Source: Phycisphaerales bacterium PN19_bin_20 (GTDB lineage: Bacteria > Planctomycetota > Phycisphaerae > Phycisphaerales > UBA1924). From it: DNA of 61,214 nt. Shown in pieces: positions 1 through 9,340 of this stretch. Location of the stretch: contig JAJOLK010000019.1 in assembly GCA_021173225.1 (NCBI GenBank), positions 1 through 61,214 of the forward strand, given 5' to 3'. The position numbers were made by a program, and so were the translations under genes. The notes under the pieces were generated by a model that saw only the letters and a list, made by a program, of their open reading frames with translations, ran no database searches and was not told the DNA's origin. Numbering within the stretch: position 1 is the first letter of the stretch; each line of letters opens with the position of its first letter.

Positions 1-112
1 GAGTAAGCCGCTTGGCGAGTGAGCCGCTTGGCGAGTAAGCCGCTTGGCGAGTGAGCCGCTTGGCGAGTAAGCCGCTTGGCGAGTGAGGCGCTTGGCGAGT
101 GAGGCGCTGGGC
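1..112. repeat. 16-bp tandem repeat, seven copies
   Basis: Seven head-to-tail 16-bp units of the form GAGTRAGSCGCTTGGC fill the left window edge. Alternate units differ at one position (taag/tgag) and the last two carry a further C-to-G change, which suggests duplication of a 32-bp dimer. The array may continue to the left of the window. Bases 113-225 after it hold no recognisable gene. Confidence 0.9.
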
Positions 113-225
113 GAGTGATATGGCTTCTCGCTGACAATCGTGCGCGCGACGCGACAAGGGGCGAGGTGGCCCCTGCGCAAGATCAATACCCACGCGGAGC
201 GTGTGGGTGCCTAGCCGCGCACAGG

Positions 226-1401
<1,176 letters not shown>

Positions 1402-1538
1402 AACGCCCGCGCGTGCCGCTGGGCACGCCCGCGTGGTCACTGCAAGGTGTATCGGCTGTTGCGGGCCGGCGCAATGCCAACGATCGCTTACAACCTGTTG
1501 ACGCTGGTCTATACGCACAGGTCGAGAGTGTGGATCAC

Positions 1539-2603
1539 TCAGCGCTCAGGGCCGGCGGAGCCGACAATCGCCGCTGTGCCCGGGGCTTGCTCACCCATGG
1601 CCTTGCGCAGCCTGCGCCAGACCCACCATGTGCACACCAGCCCGACCGGCAAGCTGACGGCCAGCTCGGCGGCCCGGTTTAGCAGGTCGGCCGAGAGGCC
1701 AAGGGCCGTGCGCGCCCCGCCGGTGCCGACCGCGGCGGTCGCGGGCAGGAAACGCCCGCAGATCCCCACGGCCCACTCGCGCAGGCCCAGTTGCACGGGC
1801 GTGAGGCCGACGATCTGGCTGACGACCGCGATCGCCGCCGCCTGCACGGCAGTAATCTCGTGCCCGATGACCAGGAACGCCAGCCAGTAGCGGGTCGTCC
1901 AGACCATCGCGTCAGCCAGGCGTAGCGCGGTGCCCGCGGCCAGGCGCCAGGCGTCAATTGGCGCGGGCCCGCCAAGGCGCTGGGCCCCGGCGCGCAGAGC
2001 CCAAGTTGCGCCCGCGAGAAGGGCCAGCAGGCCGGTGCCCAGAGCGAGAAGCAGCGCGCGGGCGTCATGCTGGCTAAGCCCGGCCCAGCGCTCAAGGCCC
2101 GCCACCAGCGCCACGCACGCGACTACCAGGCCCGCGGCAAGGGCCTGGGTGATGACGCTGAAGATGGTAATCTTGACGCTGTCCCGCACGCTGACGCCGC
2201 TGACGAGCTTCTGGTACGCCACGCGGCTCATCAGTCCCGGGCGCATGGGCAGCAGGTTCAGCAGCCAGGCTGAGCCGACCACGATGGTCATCTCAACCAG
2301 GCGAACGCGCCCGTACTGACCAGTAAGAACCCAGAAGAGCCCGCCGATGAGCAGCCAATTGAGCACCGGCAAGGCGAGCACGAGCGCGAGCAGGCCGGTG
2401 GGGGCGTTGCGGGCGCTATCCCAGGCCGCAAGCAGCGCGCCGCGCTGATTGATCGCCACGAAGACCGCGGCGATGAGCAGCGCGAAGCCGATGAGCTGAA
2501 GGATCAACAGCGCGCGTCGGCGGCCGCGAGAGAGTGGTGCTAGACCAGCCGTCGGCCCACGGTCGCGCCCAGTTTCATCGGCCCTGGGTTGTTCGGCGGG
2601 CAA
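1539..2603 (-). CDS. polytopic membrane protein, possibly lysylphosphatidylglycerol-synthase-TM-like
   Basis: The product has 354 residues and about seven or eight hydrophobic segments, beginning near residue 30 and separated by short Arg-rich loops. The segment NLLPMRPGLMSR after the third helix resembles the conserved loop of the UPF0104/lysylphosphatidylglycerol synthetase membrane family, but the likeness is weak. The only upstream start is a TTG at 2603, immediately following the TGA of the preceding gene (2604-2606), so the two are probably translated together. No catalytic motif is recognisable. The position directly behind a secreted repeat protein suggests a shared envelope role, which is inference only. 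Confidence 0.6.
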   Translation of the reverse strand: MPAEQPRADETGRDRGPTAGLAPLSRGRRRALLILQLIGFALLIAAVFVAINQRGALLAAWDSARNAPTGLLALVLALPVLNWLLIGGLFWVLTGQYGRVRLVEMTIVVGSAWLLNLLPMRPGLMSRVAYQKLVSGVSVRDSVKITIFSVITQALAAGLVVACVALVAGLERWAGLSQHDARALLLALGTGLLALLAGATWALRAGAQRLGGPAPIDAWRLAAGTALRLADAMVWTTRYWLAFLVIGHEITAVQAAAIAVVSQIVGLTPVQLGLREWAVGICGRFLPATAAVGTGGARTALGLSADLLNRAAELAVSLPVGLVCTWWVWRRLRKAMGEQAPGTAAIVGSAGPER

Positions 2604-5594
2604 TCACTTGCCTCCCGCCGGTGCGGGTGTGGGCGTGGGGGTGGGCGTGGGGGTGGGCGTGTTGGTGGGTGCAGGTGTGGGCGTCGGGGCCTGTGCGGGC
2701 GTTGGTGCCGTCGCCGGTGGGGCCGCGGCAGGCGTGGACACGGGCGTGGGCGTGGGTGTGGGTGTGGGCGTCGCGCGCGGCACCTCGACGGTCTTGACCA
2801 GGCTGGTCTTGATGATCGGAACTGCCAGGCTCGCCAGCCCACCCAGCCCGTTGTTGTAGCGTTCGCGCAAACGCAGCGCGGGCTTTTCGGTGCCTTGAAT
2901 GAGGTCAGCGCCGCGCGTGACCATGATCGCCAGGCGAACGGTCGGGTCCGACTCGGTAATGCCCTTGAGCGTCGTGTCGAACGAGCGCGTCGCGCTGGCC
3001 ATCGTGCTGCTGGGCGTGTGGGCCAGGATCAGCAGGCGGCCCGCAGGCGTCTCGCCCCGGTAACGGTCGCTGATGGCCTGGATCAATCGGGCGGCCTCGG
3101 CAGCGGTGAACAGCCCGCTGCTACCCTCGCGCCCCCGGGCGTTGATGAACACGTAGCGGGCTCGCAGCAGGCCCGTGACCAGCTCGCTGCCGGTCAGGCC
3201 CTGGATGCTGCCGGCCAGCACCGGCACGTCGATGATCCCAACGCCCTCGCGCGTCACGCTGTTAAGCTCGAAGGTCCCGCCGAACTGGCGGATCACCGGC
3301 GAGCCGTTCTCAAGCTCAAACCCGCAGGCGACGCGCCAGCGCAGGCGGGCCGGACCCTCCAGTGCACCATCGAGGCTCCAACCACCGACGCCCGGCTCGG
3401 GCCAGAACTGCGCGACCAGCTCTTCACGCGGGCCCAAGCGCAGACGCCGGTCGATGTTGATGACCTCCGGCAGCGAGCGGTCAAGGTCGGGCCCGCGGAC
3501 GGTGTCGACCGTCGGGGTCAGCAGCACGCGGCTGTCGATCGGCTCGCCGGGGCCGATCGCCAACGGCACCGGCAGTGTGTTGCGGATACGGATGGTCATG
3601 ACGCTGGCCTCGCCACAGTTCAGCGCGCTGCGGTCGGCGGTCGCTGAGACCGTCACGAACCGCGCGGGGTCTCGGGCGACATCGTCGATCCACGGCGGGA
3701 TGCCTTGGCCCAACTCGTCAAAACGCTTAGCCAGCGGGGGCGCTGGCGGGGCCTTGCCCAGCACAGCAACGTGCTTGGCGTAGGCCCACAGCGCCGGGGG
3801 TGTGCTAGAGCCAAAGACCATGGCCGTCAGCAGCAGTGGCTCGATGACCTCGGGCTTGGCGCCCGCGTCGAGTTCGATCTGGGCCAGCGCGAGGGCTGAG
3901 AGCGGGTCGGGCTGCTCGGCGCTGGCCAGCGGGGCCAAGATCGCGCGGGCCGCGTCGGTCTCGCCTGAGCGGTGCTTGACGAGCGCCTCCAGCCGTAGCA
4001 GCGCGCCGGGCTCGAGCCCGTCAGCCTTGAGCTTGCTGACCTCAGCGACGGCCTGGTCAAGGTCCAGCCCGGACCACAGACGCACGAACGTCAAGTCGGT
4101 CCGTGCGGATAAACCAGCCTGCTGGTTGGCCTGCGGGTTGGGCTCCGATCCGGCCTCGAGGGCGGCCTGCTCGGCCAGCAACGCCGTGACGCTCTGAGCC
4201 AGGTCGGTGACTGATGCGCGCACGCCCGCGGCATTCCCGGCGGCCATAGCGGTGATCAAGCGGACGCGCTCAAGGTCCATCGGCAGGCGGATGCTCAAGG
4301 GTTCAGGGACGTTGCTCGGGCGTGGTGCCTTGGCGGCCGCCGCCGCGTCCACGGCAAGCTGCGCCTGGCGGCGCGACTCATCAATCTGGTTGTTCAGCTC
4401 AGCAAAGACTGCGCCCAGCGCGGCCAGCGAGGCAGCGCGGGGGTCGCCTCCGGTTCCCGGAAGCAGGCCCCGCTGAACCAGCTTGGTTGCCCGGCTTGTC
4501 GAGTCCAAACCACCGCTCTCGCGGGCGAGCACACGCTCGGCGGACGCAAAGAACCGCAGGCTTTGGGCGGTGGCGCCCGCGGCGGCAAACTCCTCAGCCA
4601 GCGAGACGTGCGTCCGGGCCTCGAGCGGGTCGGCCAGCAGCAGGTTGCTCAGCAGCTCAACGCGCCCAACCGGCTCGTTGATCCGTTGCACGAACAGCTC
4701 GAGCAAAAGGGCCGCGGCGGCCTTGTTGGTGCTGTCGAGCTGGGCGGCCGCTGAGAGGTCTTGCCCGAAGCCCTTCATGTCGCCGCGCTGGCGCTTGACT
4801 AGCGCCGATTGAAAGGCGATGCGCGAGCGGATCGAGGGGTCGATGCCCTCGCCGCGCGGGCCGAGGATCTGCTGATACACCTCAAGGCGGCCCTCGGCGG
4901 TCTCACTCAGAGCCGCGCGAGACTCAATCAGTTGCCACTGGGCGCTGGTGTCCTTGGGGTCGGCGATGGCCACGGCGCGGGCCGCGGGCAGGACGCGCCA
5001 AGCCTCGCCAGACTCCTGCGCCGCCGCCAGCCAGAGGCGAGCGACGTCGGCATTGGCAGGGTCGAGCTTGGATGCGCCGGCGAGCAACTCTGCAGCGATG
5101 GCGTAGTCCGCCGGAGTGGTGCTGTTGAGTGCACGAAGGTCAACCAAGGCCACGCGCGTGAGCCCGCGTGCAGCGACCGCTTCGACGACCCCAGCCGGAG
5201 AGACCGCGGGCCGCGTGGATGGCGGTGGAGCCTGCGCCGGAGCTGGCGCGAGGGCTGGGGTGCTGTTGGCGGGTGCGGAGATCGGCGGTGCTGCGGGCGC
5301 GGTTGCAGGTGCCTTGGCGGGGGCTGGCGCGGGGGCTGGCGCGAGGGCCGGCGTGGTGGCCGGCGTGGTGGCCGGCGTGGTGGCCGGCGTGGGCGAGGGT
5401 TGGCCCTGGCCCAGTGCGCGGCCAGCCAGCACCGCAGGTATGAGCATCGACACGCTCAGACCGGCGCTCAGAAGCACCAGCGCGACAGACGCATTACGCG
5501 GAAGGCCGAGGCGCGACCGCGCGCTCGGGCGCGCGTCCAGGGCTTGCTGGCGTGGATGTGTTGAGGCGAAACGCTCTGGGTGGCTGTGCTTCAC
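2604..5594 (-). CDS. secreted TPR-like repeat protein with Pro/Thr/Ala-rich ends
   Basis: A 996-residue protein starting at a GTG. Residues about 35-62 form a signal sequence or signal anchor. Residues 65-140 are a Pro/Ala/Thr low-complexity stretch. The central part (about 150-620) is rich in helical pairs with Ala/Leu spacing resembling tetratricopeptide repeats. A segment around 640-900 looks beta-rich and may be a caspase- or VWA-like alpha/beta domain. The last 55 residues are almost pure Pro-Thr dipeptides. The protein should act outside the cytoplasmic membrane, probably as a scaffold. The function is unknown. A GATAAT hexamer lies 6 nt before the GTG but overlaps the stop codon of the upstream gene, so co-transcription is equally possible. 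Confidence 0.7.
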   Translation of the reverse strand: MKHSHPERFASTHPRQQALDARPSARSRLGLPRNASVALVLLSAGLSVSMLIPAVLAGRALGQGQPSPTPATTPATTPATTPALAPAPAPAPAKAPATAPAAPPISAPANSTPALAPAPAQAPPPSTRPAVSPAGVVEAVAARGLTRVALVDLRALNSTTPADYAIAAELLAGASKLDPANADVARLWLAAAQESGEAWRVLPAARAVAIADPKDTSAQWQLIESRAALSETAEGRLEVYQQILGPRGEGIDPSIRSRIAFQSALVKRQRGDMKGFGQDLSAAAQLDSTNKAAAALLLELFVQRINEPVGRVELLSNLLLADPLEARTHVSLAEEFAAAGATAQSLRFFASAERVLARESGGLDSTSRATKLVQRGLLPGTGGDPRAASLAALGAVFAELNNQIDESRRQAQLAVDAAAAAKAPRPSNVPEPLSIRLPMDLERVRLITAMAAGNAAGVRASVTDLAQSVTALLAEQAALEAGSEPNPQANQQAGLSARTDLTFVRLWSGLDLDQAVAEVSKLKADGLEPGALLRLEALVKHRSGETDAARAILAPLASAEQPDPLSALALAQIELDAGAKPEVIEPLLLTAMVFGSSTPPALWAYAKHVAVLGKAPPAPPLAKRFDELGQGIPPWIDDVARDPARFVTVSATADRSALNCGEASVMTIRIRNTLPVPLAIGPGEPIDSRVLLTPTVDTVRGPDLDRSLPEVINIDRRLRLGPREELVAQFWPEPGVGGWSLDGALEGPARLRWRVACGFELENGSPVIRQFGGTFELNSVTREGVGIIDVPVLAGSIQGLTGSELVTGLLRARYVFINARGREGSSGLFTAAEAARLIQAISDRYRGETPAGRLLILAHTPSSTMASATRSFDTTLKGITESDPTVRLAIMVTRGADLIQGTEKPALRLRERYNNGLGGLASLAVPIIKTSLVKTVEVPRATPTPTPTPTPVSTPAAAPPATAPTPAQAPTPTPAPTNTPTPTPTPTPTPAPAGGK

Positions 5595-5601
5595 AGGGTG
5601 A

Positions 5602-5919
5602 TTATCGGCCAGCCAACCCTGCGGCGACGATTGACGCGACCAGCAGCCCCGCGAACAGGCCCCCTGAGAGCCACTCGATCAAGCCGCACAGGGCTCGGTC
5701 GGCCTGCGGGAACAGGCGGTTGGCGACCGTCCCGACGAACATGTACAGCCCCCCGGCGTAAAGCGCCGCGCCGCCGAGAATCAGCGGCAGCTTGAGCCCG
5801 GGCCAGACGCCTGAGACCCAGGTGGCAAACAGCATCCCGCCGATGAGCATCGCCGCCGACAGCAGCGTGCCACTGACAACGCGGGTGATGAGCCAGATGG
5901 ACCAAGCGCCTTCAGGCAC
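5602..5919 (-). CDS. small three-helix membrane protein, unknown function
   Basis: A 105-residue hypothetical protein starting at GTG 5919 with GGAG about 8 nt upstream. It consists almost wholly of three hydrophobic segments (about residues 10-33, 38-62 and 80-103) joined by short loops. The open frame extends much further upstream to about 6594, but that part is antisense to yebC and does not look like protein. Its TAA stop at 5602-5604 lies 8 nt before the GTG of the large repeat protein, so the two probably share a transcript. I do not recognise the family. Confidence 0.6.
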   Translation of the reverse strand: MPEGAWSIWLITRVVSGTLLSAAMLIGGMLFATWVSGVWPGLKLPLILGGAALYAGGLYMFVGTVANRLFPQADRALCGLIEWLSGGLFAGLLVASIVAAGLAGR

Positions 5920-6144
5920 GGGGGTTCTCCGGTTGAGGTAGCAGGGGCGGCACGGCCTGACCTTGAGAGTGTACCGCGCGGGGGCGCGTCGGCACGCCGA
6001 TCTCGGACGCCCACAGCTCTGGCCGCTGGGCGCGGACGGCGCAGCTTTCCCAGCTTGGTGCGCCTGGCAGCTACCGCGGCCGCGAGTGCAGTCGGGCCTG
6101 TGGTGCGGGACATAGGCGTGGGCTGTCGGAGCGGCGGGGGCCGG

Positions 6145-6150
6145 TAGAAT
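6145..6150 (+). promoter_or_regulatory. candidate -10 box for yebC
   Basis: TAGAAT lies 36 nt before the yebC start codon and matches the bacterial -10 consensus at five of six positions. No convincing -35 box is seen 17 nt upstream. A separate AAGGAG ribosome-binding site at 6173-6178 supports a conventional leader for this gene. Confidence 0.3.
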
Positions 6151-6186
6151 CAGGCTTCCCCCAGCCGCGGTTGAAGGAGCCTTCGT

Positions 6187-6987
6187 TTGGCCGGCCACAA
6201 CAAGTGGAGCAAGATCAAGCACCGCAAGAAGATCGTTGACAGACGCCGCAGCAAGGCGTGGACGATGTGCTCGCGCGCGATCATCAGCGCCGCGCGGCAA
6301 GCCGGGCCCGACCCCAACTTCAACTTCCTGCTCAGGGCCGCCATGGAAGAGGCCCGCTATCACAACGTGCCCAACGAGAATGTCGAGCGCGCGATCAAGA
6401 AGGGCGCCGGCGGCAGCGATACCGACAGCTATGAGCCCGTCCGCTACGAGGGTTACGGGCCCGCGGGCGTGGCGGTGATTGTCGAGGCCTTCACCAACAA
6501 CCGCACGCGGACCGCCTGCGACCTGCGCCTGATTTTCTCTGACCACCAGGGCAAGCTGGGCATTACCGGGTGCGTCGGGCACATGTTTGCGCACAAGGGC
6601 CGCCTGCTGATCTCGGGCAAGGCCAGCGACGAGGCGCGGCTCATGGACGTGGCCCTTGAGGCCGGCGCTGATGATCTTTCGTTCGAGCCCGCGCGTGAGG
6701 ACGAGCCCGGCGGGCCGGGGCTATGGACGGTGTACACCCCGCCTGAGCAGATGCAGGCCGTGCGGACCGGGCTGGTCGCTGGTGGGTGGATCATGGCAAC
6801 CGCCGAGGTCCTCAAGCACCACGCCGGCGGGCGCCTGGAGGGTGAGCCTGCGGCGGGCTTTGACATGCTCGCGCTGACTAGCGTCGAGCTCTCCGGCAAC
6901 GCGGCGATGGCCGACTTGCTGGTCGAACTGGTCGACGCTTTGGAAGACAACGAAGACGTCAAGACGGTCTACATCAACGCGGGCTGA
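6187..6987 (+). CDS. yebC: YebC/PmpR/TACO1 family protein
   Basis: A 266-residue protein beginning with the family signature MAGHNKWSKIKHRK. The start is TTG 6187, fixed by this signature and by AAGGAG 9 nt upstream. Family members are three-domain cytoplasmic proteins first described as transcriptional regulators; recent work treats them as factors that relieve ribosome stalling at proline-rich stretches. The segment after the signature (IVDRRRSKAWTMCSRAII) differs from the usual AAQDAKRGKIFTKL-like text, so this is a somewhat divergent member. The gene stands alone on the plus strand, convergent with the DUF3592 gene, with a strong hairpin between them. Confidence 0.9.
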   Translation: MAGHNKWSKIKHRKKIVDRRRSKAWTMCSRAIISAARQAGPDPNFNFLLRAAMEEARYHNVPNENVERAIKKGAGGSDTDSYEPVRYEGYGPAGVAVIVEAFTNNRTRTACDLRLIFSDHQGKLGITGCVGHMFAHKGRLLISGKASDEARLMDVALEAGADDLSFEPAREDEPGGPGLWTVYTPPEQMQAVRTGLVAGGWIMATAEVLKHHAGGRLEGEPAAGFDMLALTSVELSGNAAMADLLVELVDALEDNEDVKTVYINAG

Positions 6988-6989
6988 GG

Positions 6990-7023
6990 GGGCTTGGACT
7001 TTGGCCGGGCCAATCGCAAGCCC
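6990..7023. terminator. nested perfect hairpin between convergent genes
   Basis: GGGCTTG (6990-6996) pairs perfectly with CAAGCCC (7017-7023), and inside it TTGGCC (7001-7006) pairs with GGCCAA (7008-7013). There is no T-tract on either strand, so it may act as a structure-only or bidirectional terminator between yebC and the DUF3592 gene. Confidence 0.5.
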
Positions 7024-7037
7024 TGCGGCGGGCCGCG

Positions 7038-8042
7038 TCACACGGCCGCTGGTGTCTCGAGGGCAAGCTGCTGGCGAAGCCAAAGGTCAAAGGCCTTCGC
7101 GGGCTTCTTTGAGCTGAAGACTGCGGCGGTCGGGCCGCTGGTCTCGCCGAGCACCAAATTGACCTCGTAAGTCGTGGCTCGGCTCTTGCCGTTGCCGCGA
7201 ACTTCGCGGGCGATGGTCGTGCCAGTGATGGTTGAGTAGCCCACTGTTCGGGCTGGCGAGTGAGACAGTTTGGGCGTAATGATGAACTCTGCGTCAAGGT
7301 CAAGCACCAAGTCGCCCTTGCCCTTGGCGTCGCTGCGCAGGTTGATCCAGTACGCCAGCGCCCCCGCGCCGATGCCGAGCACCACGCTCAGCGCCAGCCA
7401 GAGCCACGAGAGCCCCGCCGTCAACCCCATCAGCGTCGAGACGCCCACGATGACCAGCGCTGCCGTCAGCAGCGCGCCCGCCAAGTTGCCAATCGTCGTG
7501 CTGCGGACGCGCAGCGGCGGGCCGGGGATGACCAGCTTGCCGGCAACATGGTCGCTCCCGCGCCGGCGGACCGCGTGGAACGCGAAGGTCCAGAAGAACA
7601 TCGTGCCCACGGCGGAGGCGATCGCCGCCCCCGTGAGCATGCGGTCGCCGTTCTGAATGCCGGCGATCAGCTGGCTGTCGGTGGGGTTCTGCGGGTTGAC
7701 GTAGACCTGCACGGGCGCGCCCATCGAATAGCCACGCAGACGCTCGTCGGCGGTTGCCCGGCTGGTGCTGCTTGATTCACGCTCGTCATGGATGCGGGTC
7801 CCGCGGTGCTCGCGCCCCGCGTGAACAAAGCTGTACGCGATCGTCGCGCGGTAGTTGGTCCGGCCCTTGCTGCCCTTGAAGCTCACCAGCTCTGAGCGGA
7901 CGATCGTGCCCTGCGCGGTCGGCCACGAACGCGCGTCATCGTGACGCATCAGGTCAAGGCTATGGATGAACACAAAGACCCCGGTCCCGGCCGAGATTAG
8001 CAGCGCAACGATGAACAGCAGGGCGACTCTAAAGCGGCTCAT
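7038..8042 (-). CDS. DUF3592 domain membrane protein
   Basis: A 334-residue membrane protein. An N-terminal helix (about 6-28) is followed by an extracytoplasmic domain with the DUF3592 pattern: SWPTAQGTIVRSE, a beta-rich stretch ending SYSMGAPVQVYVNPQNP, then a second helix (about 135-155) and a helical hairpin (about 185-230). The C-terminal part (240-330) is soluble. No enzymatic motif is visible and the function of the family is unknown. The ATG at 8042 is preceded at 6 nt by TATCCT and has no ribosome-binding site, consistent with a leaderless transcript. Confidence 0.8.
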   Translation of the reverse strand: MSRFRVALLFIVALLISAGTGVFVFIHSLDLMRHDDARSWPTAQGTIVRSELVSFKGSKGRTNYRATIAYSFVHAGREHRGTRIHDERESSSTSRATADERLRGYSMGAPVQVYVNPQNPTDSQLIAGIQNGDRMLTGAAIASAVGTMFFWTFAFHAVRRRGSDHVAGKLVIPGPPLRVRSTTIGNLAGALLTAALVIVGVSTLMGLTAGLSWLWLALSVVLGIGAGALAYWINLRSDAKGKGDLVLDLDAEFIITPKLSHSPARTVGYSTITGTTIAREVRGNGKSRATTYEVNLVLGETSGPTAAVFSSKKPAKAFDLWLRQQLALETPAAV

Positions 8043-8048
8043 GTCCGC

Positions 8049-8054
8049 AGGATA
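8049..8054 (-). promoter_or_regulatory. leaderless-type -10 box of the DUF3592 gene
   Basis: TATCCT on the minus strand ends 6 nt before the ATG at 8042, which would place transcription initiation at or next to the start codon. No -35 element is obvious. Confidence 0.4.
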
Positions 8055-8126
8055 TCTCGCAGCACGCCGCTGGGCGCACCGGCGGGCATTCCGCCGTGCA
8101 AGACCCCAGCAGCTCTCCGCGTGCCA

Positions 8127-9233
8127 TCACGCCGCCATGTTGTCGTCGTCCGCCGCGTCCAGCCCGTCGCCCAGTGCGCCCCACTTGTCACGCGGCAGGT
8201 GCCGGTGGTGGATGCGTATGACCCGCGCGAGCTGCTGGCCGAAGGCGTCGCGCAGCCCCGTAAGCACGCCCGAGGTGCCCGCCGGGAACGGCGATAGCGC
8301 GTCGCGGAAGATCATGAACACCGCCAGCGTCTCGCCCTCATTGCGGCACGCAAACGCCAGGACACGCTGGCCGCTGAGCCACTCCAGCCCGTCGCCCAGC
8401 GTGTGTTCCACGGCCTTGGCGTCGCACAGCTCAATCACGCCCACCGTGCGGTCAAGCCGCGGCGCACAGACGTTGGCAAGGTGGTCCAGCATCACCTCTG
8501 CGGTGTCCTTGGGCGCCGAATAGTTCACATATGCCCCGAGCTGGTAGTCACCGCTCGAGCCCGGCAAGAAGATCGCGGCGTTGGTCGGGCCGACCTTGGC
8601 CAGCACGAACTCAAGGGCCTGCCGCAGCAGGGTCTCAACGTCCAGCTCGTTGGCAATCGCGGCGCGAAAGCTCGCCAATGGGTCGGTATTTGTCAACGCC
8701 CCCGAGGGCGTGGCCTTGCCCAACCCGCTGCTCCCGGCGGTCCGTGGCTCGTGACGGTCAAGCTCACCGGGGTGGGCGAAGGTTGAGCTGCGGGCCGCGG
8801 CGCGCAAGCGGCGGATCAACTCTTTGGGCTTTACGTCGGTCCCGACGATGTCCGAAGCGCCCGCCCGCATCGCGGCGAGGGCCTGATCAAAGCTCACGCT
8901 TCCGCACAGCAGCACGCTGGCGATCTGGCGTGCGCCAAGCTCGCCTACGAGCTTGAGGGTCGCGGGCGTGCAGTCGTCAGCGTCGATCACCGCGGCGTCA
9001 AAGCGAGGCTGCCCGGGCCGCGGGCCCACGCCACCGGGCGCCTTGCCGGCACGACGCTCGGCCTGCACCAGCAGGCTCAGCGCCTCGGCCGCAGAGTTCA
9101 CAACGTCCGTCCGGCACGAGTCCTGCTTGAGCGCACGGTCAACCCACGCGCGGCGTGACGCGTCGGGCGCAATCACCAGCACGCGCAGCGGCTCGGGGTC
9201 GGTCGGACGCGAGCTGGAGTTGAACAGGCCCAT
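8127..9233 (-). CDS. receiver-like domain plus GAF domain signalling protein
   Basis: A 368-residue protein. Residues about 15-145 have the layout of a response-regulator receiver (LRVLVIAPDASRR at strand 1, DAAVIDADD at the phospho-acceptor strand, GASDIVGTDVKPKELIRRLRAA at the end), but the acidic pocket after strand 1 is reduced, so phosphorylation is uncertain. Residues about 185-345 resemble a GAF domain. It is the last gene of a three-gene minus-strand unit behind the HDOD-kinase and the HTH-receiver gene (107 bp gap), so it may be an output or sensory partner of that kinase. There is no DNA-binding domain. Confidence 0.65.
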   Translation of the reverse strand: MGLFNSSSRPTDPEPLRVLVIAPDASRRAWVDRALKQDSCRTDVVNSAAEALSLLVQAERRAGKAPGGVGPRPGQPRFDAAVIDADDCTPATLKLVGELGARQIASVLLCGSVSFDQALAAMRAGASDIVGTDVKPKELIRRLRAAARSSTFAHPGELDRHEPRTAGSSGLGKATPSGALTNTDPLASFRAAIANELDVETLLRQALEFVLAKVGPTNAAIFLPGSSGDYQLGAYVNYSAPKDTAEVMLDHLANVCAPRLDRTVGVIELCDAKAVEHTLGDGLEWLSGQRVLAFACRNEGETLAVFMIFRDALSPFPAGTSGVLTGLRDAFGQQLARVIRIHHRHLPRDKWGALGDGLDAADDDNMAA

Positions 9234-9340
9234 AGTCTGCCCCGGTAGTACACCCGCAGATGCCGATCCGTCGGCACGCGCGGGCGTACGTCGTCCATCG
9301 GCTGGCGCGGAGCGCGTGTTGAGCCCACGTGCGGCGACGC

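Noticed and set aside
5920..6594. 225-codon N-terminal extension of the small membrane protein
   Set aside because: This part is antisense to yebC and lacks protein-like text; GTG 5919 has a ribosome-binding site.
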